Assembly (NCBI RefSeq): GCF_002902965.1
Contig: NZ_CP026110.1
Location: 1 to 64,000 of the forward strand
DNA: 64,000 bases
Source of the DNA: Paraburkholderia hospita
Lineage (GTDB): Bacteria > Pseudomonadota > Gammaproteobacteria > Burkholderiales > Burkholderiaceae
Direction: 5' to 3'
In this document: positions 25,028 through 38,030 of the stretch, in pieces
How the letters are laid out: the number at the start of each line of letters is the position of its first letter
Numbering within the stretch: position 1 is the first letter of the stretch
Made by a program: the position numbers and the translations under genes
The notes under the pieces: model-generated
What the model was told of the DNA's origin: nothing
The model's input: the letters and a program-made list of their open reading frames with translations, nothing else
The model's database searches: none

Positions 25028-25087
25028 TCAACCGGTGGATGCAACAGTTTGCTGAAATCGTTCGGCGGGCGTTCCGTGGTTCAGGGT
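25028..25087 (-). mobile_element. IS30-family transposase C-terminal remnant
   Basis: The reverse strand reads TLNHGTPAERFQQTVASTG and stop, the typical tail of IS30-family transposases (RPRKTL..TPAERF...VA.TG). Everything upstream of it is missing, so only the extreme end of the insertion sequence remains. Confidence 0.7.
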
Positions 25088-25233
25088 TTTCCTCGGTCGC
25101 CCATCCAGCCGCCTCGCCACGGTATTGAGTAGCCAATTGGTACACCGAAATGTAGGTGCCGTTGGGGATGTCTCGATAGCCCGTTCGCATTTTCATTCGA
25201 CCCGCGCTGCCAAGGATGCTGGGGGTTCAGTAA

Positions 25234-25604
25234 CTGCAGGCTGAACTGCGCCAGGTGAACCAAACGCTGATCGTCAAGCAAAATGAAATAACCCAGTTGA
25301 ACAGAGAAAGCGCGCGGCTCGTCGCCGAAGCCGGCGTCGCGACAAGGCATCTACGCGAGCTGCAAGCGCACAGCAAGTAGTTACAGAATACGTTGAACCA
25401 GTCGCTCGCCGACCACGCACGCACCAAGGCCGAGCACGATGCGCTGCTAACACCGCGAGGACTGAGGCGACTGAACTGACGCGGCTGCGCGAAGCACGTG
25501 AATCGCTGACCGCCGATCTGACGAAGCTCACAGCGCAGTTCGACGAGCAGCAGTTGCTCGGGGACTATCGGATGCGTCTGGGCCTCACGGACGCGGCGGG
25601 ATGA
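25234..25604 (+). pseudogene. Decayed coiled-coil (KfrA-like) gene fragment
   Basis: The first part reads ELRQVNQTLIVKQNEITQLN...LRELQAHSK and stops at 25378. The following DNA resumes as NQSLADHARTKAEHDALL, then in another frame ELTRLREARESLTADL to a stop at 25602. This is a long coiled coil broken by a stop and a frameshift, as in the C-terminal part of KfrA-like DNA-binding proteins. It abuts the internal left repeat of the transposon. Confidence 0.6.
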
Positions 25605-25631
25605 AAGCGCCAGATTCCGCATCAAAAGGAT

Positions 25632-25690
25632 GGGGATCTACGCCGGAACCCCAGAAAATTCCGTCGTTCCACATTGTGAACATTAATCGG
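25632..25690 (+). repeat. Internal copy of the left inverted repeat
   Basis: Same sequence as 5267-5325. With the right repeat it could let the 6.4-kb core transposon move on its own, leaving the catabolic genes behind. Confidence 0.88.
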
Positions 25691-25768
25691 CTTATTCCAG
25701 CCGAAGAATGTTGGAGCGACGTCCGGTGAGTGACATGACGGTCTCGGTCACACGGACCATCAGGACCG

Positions 25769-26365
25769 TTACGCGGGGCCCAGTTCGATTACATTGTGGG
25801 ACAGGTCGAGACAATCTTCGCAGTCCCGGCAAACCCAGTGCAGCATCGGCCCGACCGGATCTGGATGGTCGCTGAACGTTGTCAGCGCCGCGTCGTACTG
25901 AGCATCGGACGTGCTCGAGCGCAGTATCCGCTCGAGATTAGACTCGATGCTGTCCAGGCTGCATTCACCGATGCCGGACTTGAACACCGTCACACCGCCT
26001 GACGGGTTGACCGCGAAGAAGAAAAACGCCTTCGTGTCGACCATGTGCGACAGGATTGTCCTGGCGATGAAGTTGCTCGGATTGATCAGCGCATTGAAGA
26101 TGCGGTAGCCGTAAAACTCTAAGCCGAAGTGTACGACCTCGAAGTCGTCGGTGCCGCGTATCGAGTGGCCAAAGTTGAAACCGCTGCGTGTTACGTCGTT
26201 CGGAATGTCATCCACCGGCCGCAGTGCCAGGCAAGCATAGTGCGTCTGGCCCTCGGCCACGAGTCCCATCGCAAAGCAGGGCGCGCGCTCGGCCAGCAAG
26301 GCCTCGACAAAATTCCGGTTCATGCGGAGCGTTGGCAGCATCGGGCATCCTTCATCGTGAATCAA
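25769..26365 (-). CDS. Transposon passenger, hypothetical protein (right copy)
   Basis: Identical to 5404-6000: 198 residues, C-terminal WVCRDCEDC cluster, unknown function. In this copy the gene lies downstream of the mini-Tn5 insertion on the same strand, so transcription from tnpA into it is interrupted. Confidence 0.6.
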   Translation of the reverse strand: MIHDEGCPMLPTLRMNRNFVEALLAERAPCFAMGLVAEGQTHYACLALRPVDDIPNDVTRSGFNFGHSIRGTDDFEVVHFGLEFYGYRIFNALINPSNFIARTILSHMVDTKAFFFFAVNPSGGVTVFKSGIGECSLDSIESNLERILRSSTSDAQYDAALTTFSDHPDPVGPMLHWVCRDCEDCLDLSHNVIELGPA

Positions 26366-26417
26366 ATCAACATTTGCCGACCTGGCTGTGCGGTGCGTCG
26401 ACGTCGAACATCAAAGG

Positions 26418-26681
26418 CTATACATCGTCGAGCTCGAACAGCGCGCGATCGGCGGGCCGCGACAGATAATCGTCCATCATCGCGCGGAAATCGGCTTCAT
26501 CCCACTCGCCGCGATCGACACGCCGCAGCAACGCCTCGCCGGCCAGCATGATCTTTCGCTCGCGATCCGCGCGCGTTTGCTTGACCTGCTGGCGCTGCGC
26601 CTTAGCTGCCGCTTTGCGGGCTGTTTTCAGCTCCTGCAGCTTTTCGTCTGTCGCATCGAGACGACGTTTCAGCATGTTCAT
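26418..26681 (-). CDS. Transposon passenger, coiled-coil protein (right copy)
   Basis: Identical to 6053-6316. Its normal coupling to the upstream gene is broken by the mini-Tn5. Confidence 0.6.
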   Translation of the reverse strand: MNMLKRRLDATDEKLQELKTARKAAAKAQRQQVKQTRADRERKIMLAGEALLRRVDRGEWDEADFRAMMDDYLSRPADRALFELDDV

Positions 26682-26782
26682 TCTGGCGTCCTGTTCGAAG
26701 AAGCGGTTTGCGCGGGAAACCGGCGCGCCGGCGTGCGCCGGTTCGTTACATTCGCGCCGTACTGTCGCGCCCAGGTGCGTAC
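26678..26782 (-). pseudogene. Small passenger gene, 3' part cut off by mini-Tn5
   Basis: The last 35 codons of the 100-residue gene that is intact at 6313-6615. The 5' part is at 31785-31991, beyond the 5-kb insert. Confidence 0.85.
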
Positions 26783-26810
26783 CTGACTCTTATACACAAG
26801 TGCGGCCGCC

Positions 26811-27079
26811 GCGTTTAATGACCAGCACAGTCGTGATGGCAAGGTCAGAATAGCGCTGAGGTCTGCCTCGTGAAGAAGGTGTTGCTGACTCATACCAGGC
26901 CTGAATCGCCCCATCATCCAGCCAGAAAGTGAGGGAGCCACGGTTGATGAGAGCTTTGTTGTAGGTGGACCAGTTGGTGATTTTGAACTTTTGCTTTGCC
27001 ACGGAACGGTCTGCGTTGTCGGGAAGATGCGTGATCTGATCCTTCAACTCAGCAAAAGTTCGATTTATTCAACAAAGCC
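26811..27079 (-). repeat. IS903-derived arm, left
   Basis: A 269-bp piece with the first part of the IS903 transposase (reading MKDQITHLPDNADRS) ending in the 18-bp IS903 end at 27062-27079. Inverted copy at 28060-28328. A by-product of taking the resistance gene from Tn903. Confidence 0.9.
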
Positions 27080-27139
27080 GCCGTCCCGTCAAGTCAGCGT
27101 AATGCTCTGCCAGTGTTACAACCAATTAACCAATTCTGA

Positions 27140-27955
27140 TTAGAAAAACTCATCGAGCATCAAATGAAACTGCAATTTATTCATATCAGGATTATCAATA
27201 CCATATTTTTGAAAAAGCCGTTTCTGTAATGAAGGAGAAAACTCACCGAGGCAGTTCCATAGGATGGCAAGATCCTGGTATCGGTCTGCGATTCCGACTC
27301 GTCCAACATCAATACAACCTATTAATTTCCCCTCGTCAAAAATAAGGTTATCAAGTGAGAAATCACCATGAGTGACGACTGAATCCGGTGAGAATGGCAA
27401 AAGCTTATGCATTTCTTTCCAGACTTGTTCAACAGGCCAGCCATTACGCTCGTCATCAAAATCACTCGCATCAACCAAACCGTTATTCATTCGTGATTGC
27501 GCCTGAGCGAGACGAAATACGCGATCGCTGTTAAAAGGACAATTACAAACAGGAATCGAATGCAACCGGCGCAGGAACACTGCCAGCGCATCAACAATAT
27601 TTTCACCTGAATCAGGATATTCTTCTAATACCTGGAATGCTGTTTTCCCGGGGATCGCAGTGGTGAGTAACCATGCATCATCAGGAGTACGGATAAAATG
27701 CTTGATGGTCGGAAGAGGCATAAATTCCGTCAGCCAGTTTAGTCTGACCATCTCATCTGTAACATCATTGGCAACGCTACCTTTGCCATGTTTCAGAAAC
27801 AACTCTGGCGCATCGGGCTTCCCATACAATCGATAGATTGTCGCACCTGATTGCCCGACATTATCGCGAGCCCATTTATACCCATATAAATCAGCATCCA
27901 TGTTGGAATTTAATCGCGGCCTCGAGCAAGACGTTTCCCGTTGAATATGGCTCAT
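27140..27955 (-). CDS. aph(3')-Ia: Aminoglycoside 3'-phosphotransferase, APH(3')-Ia
   Basis: A 271-residue kinase identical in layout to the Tn903 kanamycin/neomycin resistance enzyme. The catalytic loop VVTHGDFSLDN and the metal-binding GCIDVGRVG are present near residues 190-215. It phosphorylates the 3'-hydroxyl of kanamycin-type antibiotics. It is the selection marker of the mini-Tn5, framed by inverted IS903 arms, and has its own promoter region at 27956-28059. Confidence 0.97.
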   Translation of the reverse strand: MSHIQRETSCSRPRLNSNMDADLYGYKWARDNVGQSGATIYRLYGKPDAPELFLKHGKGSVANDVTDEMVRLNWLTEFMPLPTIKHFIRTPDDAWLLTTAIPGKTAFQVLEEYPDSGENIVDALAVFLRRLHSIPVCNCPFNSDRVFRLAQAQSRMNNGLVDASDFDDERNGWPVEQVWKEMHKLLPFSPDSVVTHGDFSLDNLIFDEGKLIGCIDVGRVGIADRYQDLAILWNCLGEFSPSLQKRLFQKYGIDNPDMNKLQFHLMLDEFF

Positions 27956-28059
27956 AACACCCCTTGTATTACTGTTTATGTAAGCAGACAGTTTTATTGT
28001 TCATGATGATATATTTTTATCTTGTGCAATGTAACATCAGAGATTTTGAGACACAACGT

Positions 28060-28328
28060 GGCTTTGTTGAATAAATCGAACTTTTGCTGAGTTGAAGGAT
28101 CAGATCACGCATCTTCCCGACAACGCAGACCGTTCCGTGGCAAAGCAAAAGTTCAAAATCACCAACTGGTCCACCTACAACAAAGCTCTCATCAACCGTG
28201 GCTCCCTCACTTTCTGGCTGGATGATGGGGCGATTCAGGCCTGGTATGAGTCAGCAACACCTTCTTCACGAGGCAGACCTCAGCGCTATTCTGACCTTGC
28301 CATCACGACTGTGCTGGTCATTAAACGC
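28060..28328 (+). repeat. IS903-derived arm, right
   Basis: Inverted copy of 26811-27079, beginning with the IS903 end GGCTTTGTTGAATAAATC. The truncated transposase frame (start near 28092) is not functional. Confidence 0.9.
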
Positions 28329-28420
28329 GGCGGCCGCGGCCTAGGCGGCCGAAGCTTGAAATAGTACATAATGGATTTCCTTACGCGAAATACGGGCAGA
28401 CATGGCCTGCCCGGTTATTA

Positions 28421-31725
<3,305 letters not shown>

Positions 31726-31784
31726 TCCGGCGTAGAGGATCCCCGGGAATTCGGCCTAGGCGGCCAGATCTGATCAAGAGACAG

Positions 31785-31991
31785 GGTGCGTACCGAGGGA
31801 GCGATATCGACTAACGTCGGCGGCATGTTCGGCAACACATCCATCGTCCAGCCACCCAGCCGCTTTGGCGCAATATACGCCGGTCGCCAGCTGCCGTCGG
31901 CCAGGATATCGATCACGAACAGCGACGTGCCGACGCTCAGTCGCCAGGTGTTGACCACGGCTGGGGGTAAAGGATTACCTGGTTGTGGCAT
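31785..31991 (-). pseudogene. Small passenger gene, 5' part cut off by mini-Tn5
   Basis: The first 69 codons, starting MPQPGNPL at 31991, 57 bp after the tnpA stop. It is interrupted by the Tn5 inner end after APSVRT. The intact copy is 6313-6615. Confidence 0.85.
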
Positions 31992-32047
31992 CGTATTCCA
32001 CCGTAACAGGAATAAGGGATTCCAAGCCAGAACCGCCGAAAATTCGA

Positions 32048-35000
32048 TCACTCCAATTCGAGCCCTGCAATGAGCGCGTCCAGGTCGATTTTGTTGTCGC
32101 TTTGAAAAGTGTAGTGCCCGTTCAAAAGGATATGCCGCCAGGCTGCCGGTGATATCTGCGTAAGCCGCGCCAGCGCCTTGGCGTTGCCACTGGCCTCCCA
32201 TTTCGTCAGTAGATGCGACAGAATCGCCGAGTTGTAAAAAATGATGACGTTGGCGATCAGCCGGGCGCACTGGTTGCTGATCTCGATTTCGATGTCGGTG
32301 CGGCCGGTCAATTCCTTCTTGCCGCCGACCTGGGCGATGGTCGAACGAAGCTGATGGTAAGACTCGAGGCGGTTTTGGGAGCGATGCACGTTTCGCTCGA
32401 GCTGCGGGTCGCGCAGGTAACGCAACGTGTAGATGGTACGAATGAGCTTATCGAACTCAAAAATCGCGCGACGTGTCGGGTTTTCCTGCGAGTACGTACA
32501 TAGTTTGCGGATCAGCGAGCCCTGCGTGATCTCTTTGAGGCCCAGCGTGGCGACGATCTGATCGATATTTGTCTTCTCACTGGTGATGAGCTGCCGATCG
32601 ATTTGTCCGATCGGCTGAATCAGGCATTTCTCGTACAGCGCCGGGTCGTCGATACAATACAATTCCTGCAACTGGTCATCGAGGTTTGTGAAGCGAGGCT
32701 CGAAGCGCAACCCGAACCAATACAGGATAGCGAAGTTGGCTTTGTTGATGCTGTGCATGTCGCCGGTGATCGCAGTCGGCACTATATCCGACGTGTTGCG
32801 ATACCAGATGTCGAACACGTGATGCGCCTCGTACTCGTGCGCGCCGATTAGGTAGCCGTTCAACGGGACATGATTGCACAGCAGCGTGTAGGCGACGACG
32901 CCTTTGCCTCGTCCGAAGTATTTGCGCGAGTAACGCGCCTTCACGGTCGGTCGCTCGACGCCGAATTTCTGCCCATCGACGGCGCTGTACAGCGCATCGA
33001 GATCGAACGAGTAGTACGGGAAGATCGGCAGCGCGGCGATGGCGTTGCTGATGCAGTCGTTGGCCGCATGCAGCGTCGCCTGACGCAGATACTGCTGGTA
33101 GGTGCTATCCAGAACGTGGTACGGAATGTCGCTGGTGCGCGCCATGACATGGTTGCCATGGTTCATTGCCTGAGCGATGATAACCGCCATCAGGCTATCG
33201 GCGTCCGCTACCTTCTTCGCGTAGCGCGGCTGCAATGGCGTCAGCGCCGACAGGAACTGGCACTGGCCGTTGACGAAGCGGAACACGTCGGCAACATCGC
33301 AGAATGGCAGTTGCTCGTAGAATGCCTGCTCACGCACCTTCTGGTTCTCGGTTTTCGGTTTGCGCCAAATCAGCTTCTGCGTATCCTTGTCGTATTCCAG
33401 GTGCGTAAGCTTGCCCTGTTTCAGCTCTCGGTTGAAGGCCAGCCATTGTGCATGCAACTCGGCCGCTAACGCATCGAGTTGGGCATCGATTGGCTGCTGC
33501 AGGAACGGGATCTCCATCTGCGCCAGCGCGTCGGCCTTCTCGTTCATCGAAACAAGCTCGTCGGAGAAGTGACGATGTTGCAGACTGTCGTCGAGATAGA
33601 TCTCTCCCGACTGGAAGCGCTTCCGGATCTGGCGGTACAACCAGAATTCGTAGCGATCGGCGTGCAAACCGGTCGGCTGACCATCAGCGCCGAAGATCAG
33701 CAGGTACGGTCGCAGGCGCTTCGGCAGCGTGGCCGCGGGACATTCGGCGAGCGGTCGTTGTGACAGGCGCTGCTGTTTGGCGAAGGCCCCCTTGACCCAA
33801 GCCAGCGCCGCGAGCCACGGGTTGTCTGGGGAGGTGCCGACGAAGTCGAGCTCGACGTACAAGGGGCGCAGGTGACGGCGAATACGTTTGGCTAGGCCGT
33901 CCACCGCCAACCAGTGTAGTGCCAGTTGACTCAGCGGCTTGACCGTCATGCGTTGCGCCGTGTTTTGTAGCACATCTTTGGCCATGATTTTATAGGCGCG
34001 CTGACGCACCTCGCCGAACGGCGTCGGATCGGCTACGCTGTCGTCCACATAGAGCGACAACAGGCGGCCGATCTGCGGCGTTTCCCGATGGCGTTTTACT
34101 TGCTCGGCGATGAGTGACTGTTTCGCGCCCGCGCTGCTTTCTTCCTCGAGCTGCTTCATGTGGAAGGCCATCGCATCGACCAGGTTGTCGGTGAGCTGTC
34201 GGAAGCGCACCCAGGCGTAACACAGCAGGTAGAGCTGCGCCTGATCCGCCTTCAGGTTGCGCAGGTCGTGGACGGTATAGAAGTTCGCCAGGCTTGCGTA
34301 GTACAGCACGTTCTGCTGCGAGATATCCAGCCGGGGCAGCAGCGTCCTGGCGATTTCGTGCAACGGCTGCAGCGTGCCGCGCTTTTCGCGTTCGCGGACC
34401 ATCTGACGCCAGCCGAAATTCTTGGCATCCTGTTTCAGCGCCGCCAGTTTCGACAGAGTATCATCGCGCACCAGAAGTTGGTCTAGCGCGGTTTGGGTCA
34501 ATTCGTCCAATACGCCGGTGAGCAGGTCGCCCAGCCGCCGACGTTCGACGGACAGGGCTTCGCTGACTAGCTCTTGCAAGGTCGTGTAGCCGGGCCGGAT
34601 CATCTTGTGCTCATTGAGCCACACGATGAGCTCGGCGGCGACGAATCCCGGTGTCACGTCGCGACGTACGATCTGCGCGGCCTGCTGCATGAGTTGCGGC
34701 AGGAAGGCGGCCACCCACGGTCGATAGCCGTACAGTTCAGCGATCTGTTCGCGCTGGGCGTAGTACTCGTGCCGGGTGATCGGCTTGCGTTCGAACGGCT
34801 CGCCGTGGAAATAGCGGCTCAACACGAAATCGTAATCGTCCTCAACCTCGTCCCAATCGAAGCGGAAGAAGGCGTGCTTGGACTTGAAGTAGCCAATCTG
34901 CAAGATGCAATAGACCTGCGCGGGTATGGAGGGCCGGCTACTGGCGAGCGCCAGTTCGGATTCGGTCAATGCCAGGTATTCCAGCCGCTGCGCATCGTCG

Positions 35001-35074
35001 AAATCAGGCAGGCCATACAGGGCTTCCTGTTCGGCGTCGGAAAAGACGCTGAGCAGCTTATTCTTGTTGATCAT
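32048..35074 (-). CDS. tnpA: Tn3-family transposase TnpA
   Basis: A full-length 1008-residue transposase, intact in this copy. The N-terminal region is the DUF4158-type DNA-binding part ([26 protein letters not shown]). The C-terminal catalytic region has a DDE-type Asp in [15 protein letters not shown] and the Glu in [15 protein letters not shown], both where Tn3 transposases have them. It catalyses replicative transposition between the GGGG-starting ends with 5-bp duplications. It is not the IS1071 transposase. Divergent from the recombinase gene. Confidence 0.95.
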
Positions 35075-35162
35075 CGACCATCCTCTCCACGCAACGTCAG
35101 ATCCTTCAATTTTGTGATATCACGACATGGGGTACGACAGAAATATTGAACTCCCGCATTCT

Positions 35163-35188
35163 ACAGAGATAAGCTTTATTATCTCTGT
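35163..35188. repeat. Probable resolution core site
   Basis: ACAGAGATAA (35163-35172) and TTATCTCTGT (35179-35188) are perfect inverted arms around a 6-bp GCTTTA spacer. They lie in the 143-bp region between tnpA and the tyrosine recombinase gene. This is the classical shape of a tyrosine-recombinase core site, so it probably resolves cointegrates. Confidence 0.75.
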
Positions 35189-35217
35189 GGCATTGTTTCC
35201 ATATTAAACTCGATGAC

Positions 35218-36909
35218 ATGAAAACGCGCCCCACGAGCCCGTCCGCCGCCGACATCCCGACCGACTTTCCTGATGCTGATGCACTGGCAGCGCTGCGTGC
35301 CTGGTACGAGGGCGCATCCTCGCGTGAGGCGGCACACCGGTACATGCAAGATCGGCTCAGCCACAGCCAGTCAGCCCGCGGCGTCATCGGCCAGATCCGC
35401 CGGCAACTGGCACTTTATGCCCGTAACCGACAGCGGGCAGATCTGGCCACGCTGTTCGAATGCCCGGCCCAAAAGCGTATGCATCATGCGCGCGCCACCA
35501 CGCAGGCTGTCGAGCTACTGCGCATCATGCCTGCGCCAGCTCCGCAGATCGGCGACGACATTGCGCACTGGCTGCCGAATCGCGCTGCCCGCACCCTGCA
35601 CGCGGCCGGCATCCGGACCCTGGCCGATCTCACGGTACGGATTCCGCGTCGCCGGCAGTGGTGGACCGTCATTCCGGGTCTCGGGCCGGCCAGTGCAAGA
35701 AGGATCGAGGCCTTCTTTGCCGCGTACCCGGCGCTCACGGAGCGGGCCCGCGCACTGATCATCGCGGATCGGCAGTCAGTCGTGACGCCTTGGGAGCAAC
35801 TACGGCTACCGCACGAGATCGACGGATCCGCCGGCGCCTTCCGCGCACCGGTGTCGGCCTGCATCCTCGGCGTCGACAACGATTACGACGCTATCCAGGC
35901 ATGGCTCGCGTTGCACGAATCCCCGGCCACGCAGCGGGCCTACCGCAAGGAAGCCGAACGGCTGATTCTCTGGGGCATCGTTGCTCGCGGCAAGGCGCTG
36001 TCTTCGCTGACCACCCGGGATGCCACCGACTACAGGGCGTTTCTGCGCAGACCTACACCGCGAGAACGCTGGGTCGGGCCACCGCGGCCGCGCACATCAA
36101 CGGACTGGCGCCCGTTTGTCGACAACCTCTCGGCCCGTTCGATTGCGCATGCGCTTGCCGTGCTCAGCGCCATGTTCCGCTGGCTGGTCGAGCAGCGCTA
36201 CGTCGTGGCCAACCCATTCTCCGGCATCAAGGTACGCGGCAGCAAGCGCGCCATGGCTCTTGAAACCTCGCACGCTTTCACCGAAGGAGAATGGATGCTG
36301 ACGCGCACCATCGCCAACGGGCTCGAGTGGTCGTACGGCTGGCAGGCGCCCGCTGCGCAACGGTTGCGGTTCATGCTGGATTTCGGCTACGCAACGGGAC
36401 TGCGGATCAGCGAACTGGCTGACGCCACACTGCGCAGCATCGAAGTCGACGCAGCCGGTGATCACTGGCTGCACGTGGTCGGCAAGGGCGGCAAGCCAGC
36501 CCGCGTTACCCTGACACCCCTAGCGCGCACAGCGCTGGACCGATATCTGCAGGAGCGGGGGCTTCCTGTCAGCCGTGCTCACTGGAATCCGACCACGTCC
36601 CTGATTGGCAGCCTTGACGACGCCGATGCCGGCATCAAGCCCTTGCGGCTGTGGGAAGTCATGCGCCGGTTTTTTCGGCTCGTCGCGCAGATTATCAAGA
36701 ACGACCATCCGGTGCTGGCTGAAAAGCTGCATCGGGCCTCTCCGCACTGGATGCGGCACACCCATGCGACCCACGCGATCGCCAGAGGGGTTGAGCTGAG
36801 CGCCGTACGAGATAACCTGCGTCACGCGTCGATTTCGACCACGTCGATTTACTTGCATACCGACGATGTAAAGCGGGCACGGCAGTTCGGGCAGGCATTT
36901 ACCGACTGA
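35218..36909 (+). CDS. Tyrosine recombinase, TnpI-like resolvase
   Basis: A 563-residue recombinase. The N-terminal ~200 residues resemble the DUF3701 region of some phage-type integrases (helix-hairpin-helix-like TLADLTVRIPRRRQWWTVIPGLGPASARRIEAFF). The C-terminal catalytic domain has Arg in ATGLRISELAD, Lys in VVGKGGKPARV, H-x-x-R in HWMRHTHAT, and the Tyr in ISTTSIYLH. Its position, divergent from tnpA across a probable core site, suggests cointegrate resolution as with TnpI of Tn4430. Confidence 0.9.
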   Translation: MKTRPTSPSAADIPTDFPDADALAALRAWYEGASSREAAHRYMQDRLSHSQSARGVIGQIRRQLALYARNRQRADLATLFECPAQKRMHHARATTQAVELLRIMPAPAPQIGDDIAHWLPNRAARTLHAAGIRTLADLTVRIPRRRQWWTVIPGLGPASARRIEAFFAAYPALTERARALIIADRQSVVTPWEQLRLPHEIDGSAGAFRAPVSACILGVDNDYDAIQAWLALHESPATQRAYRKEAERLILWGIVARGKALSSLTTRDATDYRAFLRRPTPRERWVGPPRPRTSTDWRPFVDNLSARSIAHALAVLSAMFRWLVEQRYVVANPFSGIKVRGSKRAMALETSHAFTEGEWMLTRTIANGLEWSYGWQAPAAQRLRFMLDFGYATGLRISELADATLRSIEVDAAGDHWLHVVGKGGKPARVTLTPLARTALDRYLQERGLPVSRAHWNPTTSLIGSLDDADAGIKPLRLWEVMRRFFRLVAQIIKNDHPVLAEKLHRASPHWMRHTHATHAIARGVELSAVRDNLRHASISTTSIYLHTDDVKRARQFGQAFTD

Positions 36910-36938
36910 GTTACTCGCTCGGCACGTCAGGCAACAAA

Positions 36939-36997
36939 CCGATTGACGTTCACAATGTGGAATGACGGAATTTTCTGGGGTTCCGGCGTAGAACCCC
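36939..36997 (-). repeat. Right terminal inverted repeat of the transposon
   Basis: Reads GGGGTTCTACGCCGGAACCC on the reverse strand and continues to match the left repeat. It is followed by the AAGTA duplication. Confidence 0.9.
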
Positions 36998-37135
36998 AAG
37001 TACCTTGAGTTTCGCCGCGCCGAGTACAACCACAATGGCGCAATCCATCAGGTTGCGCTGTACTTCCGCGACGAGCTCGGCCTGAACCTAGTCGACGCGA
37101 CGCAACTGGCACGTGACGCGGCCGAAGACGCCTAA
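36998..37135 (+). pseudogene. Small gene cut by the transposon, 3' part
   Basis: AAG TAC CTT at 36998 continues the frame of 5025-5264 and runs to a TAA at 37133-37135, giving YLEFRRAEYNHNGAIHQVAL and so on, ending ARDAAEDA. Together the halves would encode 124 residues. Confidence 0.8.
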
Positions 37136-37491
37136 GCCGCCGCCGGCGGCCGCACCTACCCATCCCCCGCCTTCCCGCCCTGCGGGAAGGAGCGAGTCGC
37201 CCTCTGTCGTCAAGGGTGCGGGGGAGATAAAACCACCCCCACACCCTCGACTGGAGCGTCTATCCCGGCACGCCAGCCCGTCAAGGGCCGCTGCGCTGCC
37301 GTCCTCACCCGTTCGGTGCTCGACCTGGCCTGCGGCCAGCTCTGCGCTCCGCTGCGGCTTCCGGGCGCCCCCTTGACCATCTGCCATGCCTCAACACCCA
37401 TCCAAATATTTACGCAATTACGTATTTACGTATGTACGTATGTAAGCTATACTAGGTCCATGCTGTAGAGCCAACCGGAAGGAGAGCGACG
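37136..37491 (+). repeat. GC-rich dispersed promoter repeat, copy C
   Basis: Same order of parts as copies A, B and D: CCTTCCCGC/GCGGGAAGG hairpin, conserved core, AAATATTTACGC, TACGTA operator and promoter. It ends with a GGAAGGAGAG ribosome site before 37492. No gene is seen within it. Confidence 0.82.
37425..37453 (+). promoter_or_regulatory. TACGTA-type promoter P3
   Basis: TTTACG (37425-37430) and TATACT (37448-37453) with a 17-bp spacer of TATG/TACG repeats. Confidence 0.75.
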
Positions 37492-37764
37492 ATGCAAGTA
37501 CGAACCCTCGCGCAAGCGATCGCATTCGGAGAAGTGGCCGCGGAATACCAGCAGTTGCGCCGCGAGTATCCGACGATTCGCGCACTGACGATCAAGCGCT
37601 ATATCCACGACGATGAAGGGCTCACGCTAGAGCAGTTCGAGTGCGCCACGGAACGCGGCCACAAGTGGAGTTACAGCGGGTCGGCCTACGGCGGCGACGA
37701 CGACAGCTATTTCGGCGAGGGTCAGTGCTATTGCTGCCACTGCGGAGCCGACGGCGACGCCTGA
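37492..37764 (+). CDS. Small hypothetical protein with C-terminal Cys/His cluster
   Basis: A 90-residue protein expressed from promoter repeat copy C. The N-terminal half is helical (QAIAFGEVAAEYQQLRREYP). The C-terminus ends GQCYCCHCGADGDA, with four cysteines and a histidine that may bind zinc. No family recognised. Confidence 0.65.
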   Translation: MQVRTLAQAIAFGEVAAEYQQLRREYPTIRALTIKRYIHDDEGLTLEQFECATERGHKWSYSGSAYGGDDDSYFGEGQCYCCHCGADGDA

Positions 37765-37780
37765 CATTGTTCGCTGGGAG

Positions 37781-37829
37781 TCGGCGGCTACCGGCTTCCA
37801 GCGGGATCTTCCACATCCGTCTAGGAGCA
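37781..37829 (+). promoter_or_regulatory. Conserved leader hairpin, copy L3
   Basis: Stem GTCGG/CCGGC with one G-T pair around loop CGGCTA, then CCGTCTAGGAGCA. This copy lies inside an operon, without its own promoter, which argues that the element acts at RNA level. Confidence 0.6.
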
Positions 37830-37832
37830 TTC

Positions 37833-38030
37833 ATGGTTACGATCACACGAGCCGAGTATGACCGCGTTCACGCCGATTTCCGAGGCGTCTGGACGACTGA
37901 GCGCACCGACATTCCCGGCTGGGAGAGCATCCGTCATCAGTATCTCGGCAAGCGCACGCTCGTTCGCGACAACGCGTTGCTGATCGAGGGCTTGTCGCTG
38001 ACGATTGTGGAAGAGGGCGCGGCACAATGA
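37833..38030 (+). CDS. Small hypothetical protein
   Basis: A 65-residue protein whose ATG is fixed by the CTAGGAG site of leader L3. It overlaps the methyltransferase gene by 4 bp, so the two are coupled. No family recognised. Confidence 0.6.
   Translation: MVTITRAEYDRVHADFRGVWTTERTDIPGWESIRHQYLGKRTLVRDNALLIEGLSLTIVEEGAAQ

Noticed and set aside
27062..28077. Functional IS903 pair forming a natural compound transposon around the kanamycin gene
   Set aside because: Each arm is only 269 bp with a truncated transposase and joins vector restriction sites; it is a cloned piece of Tn903.
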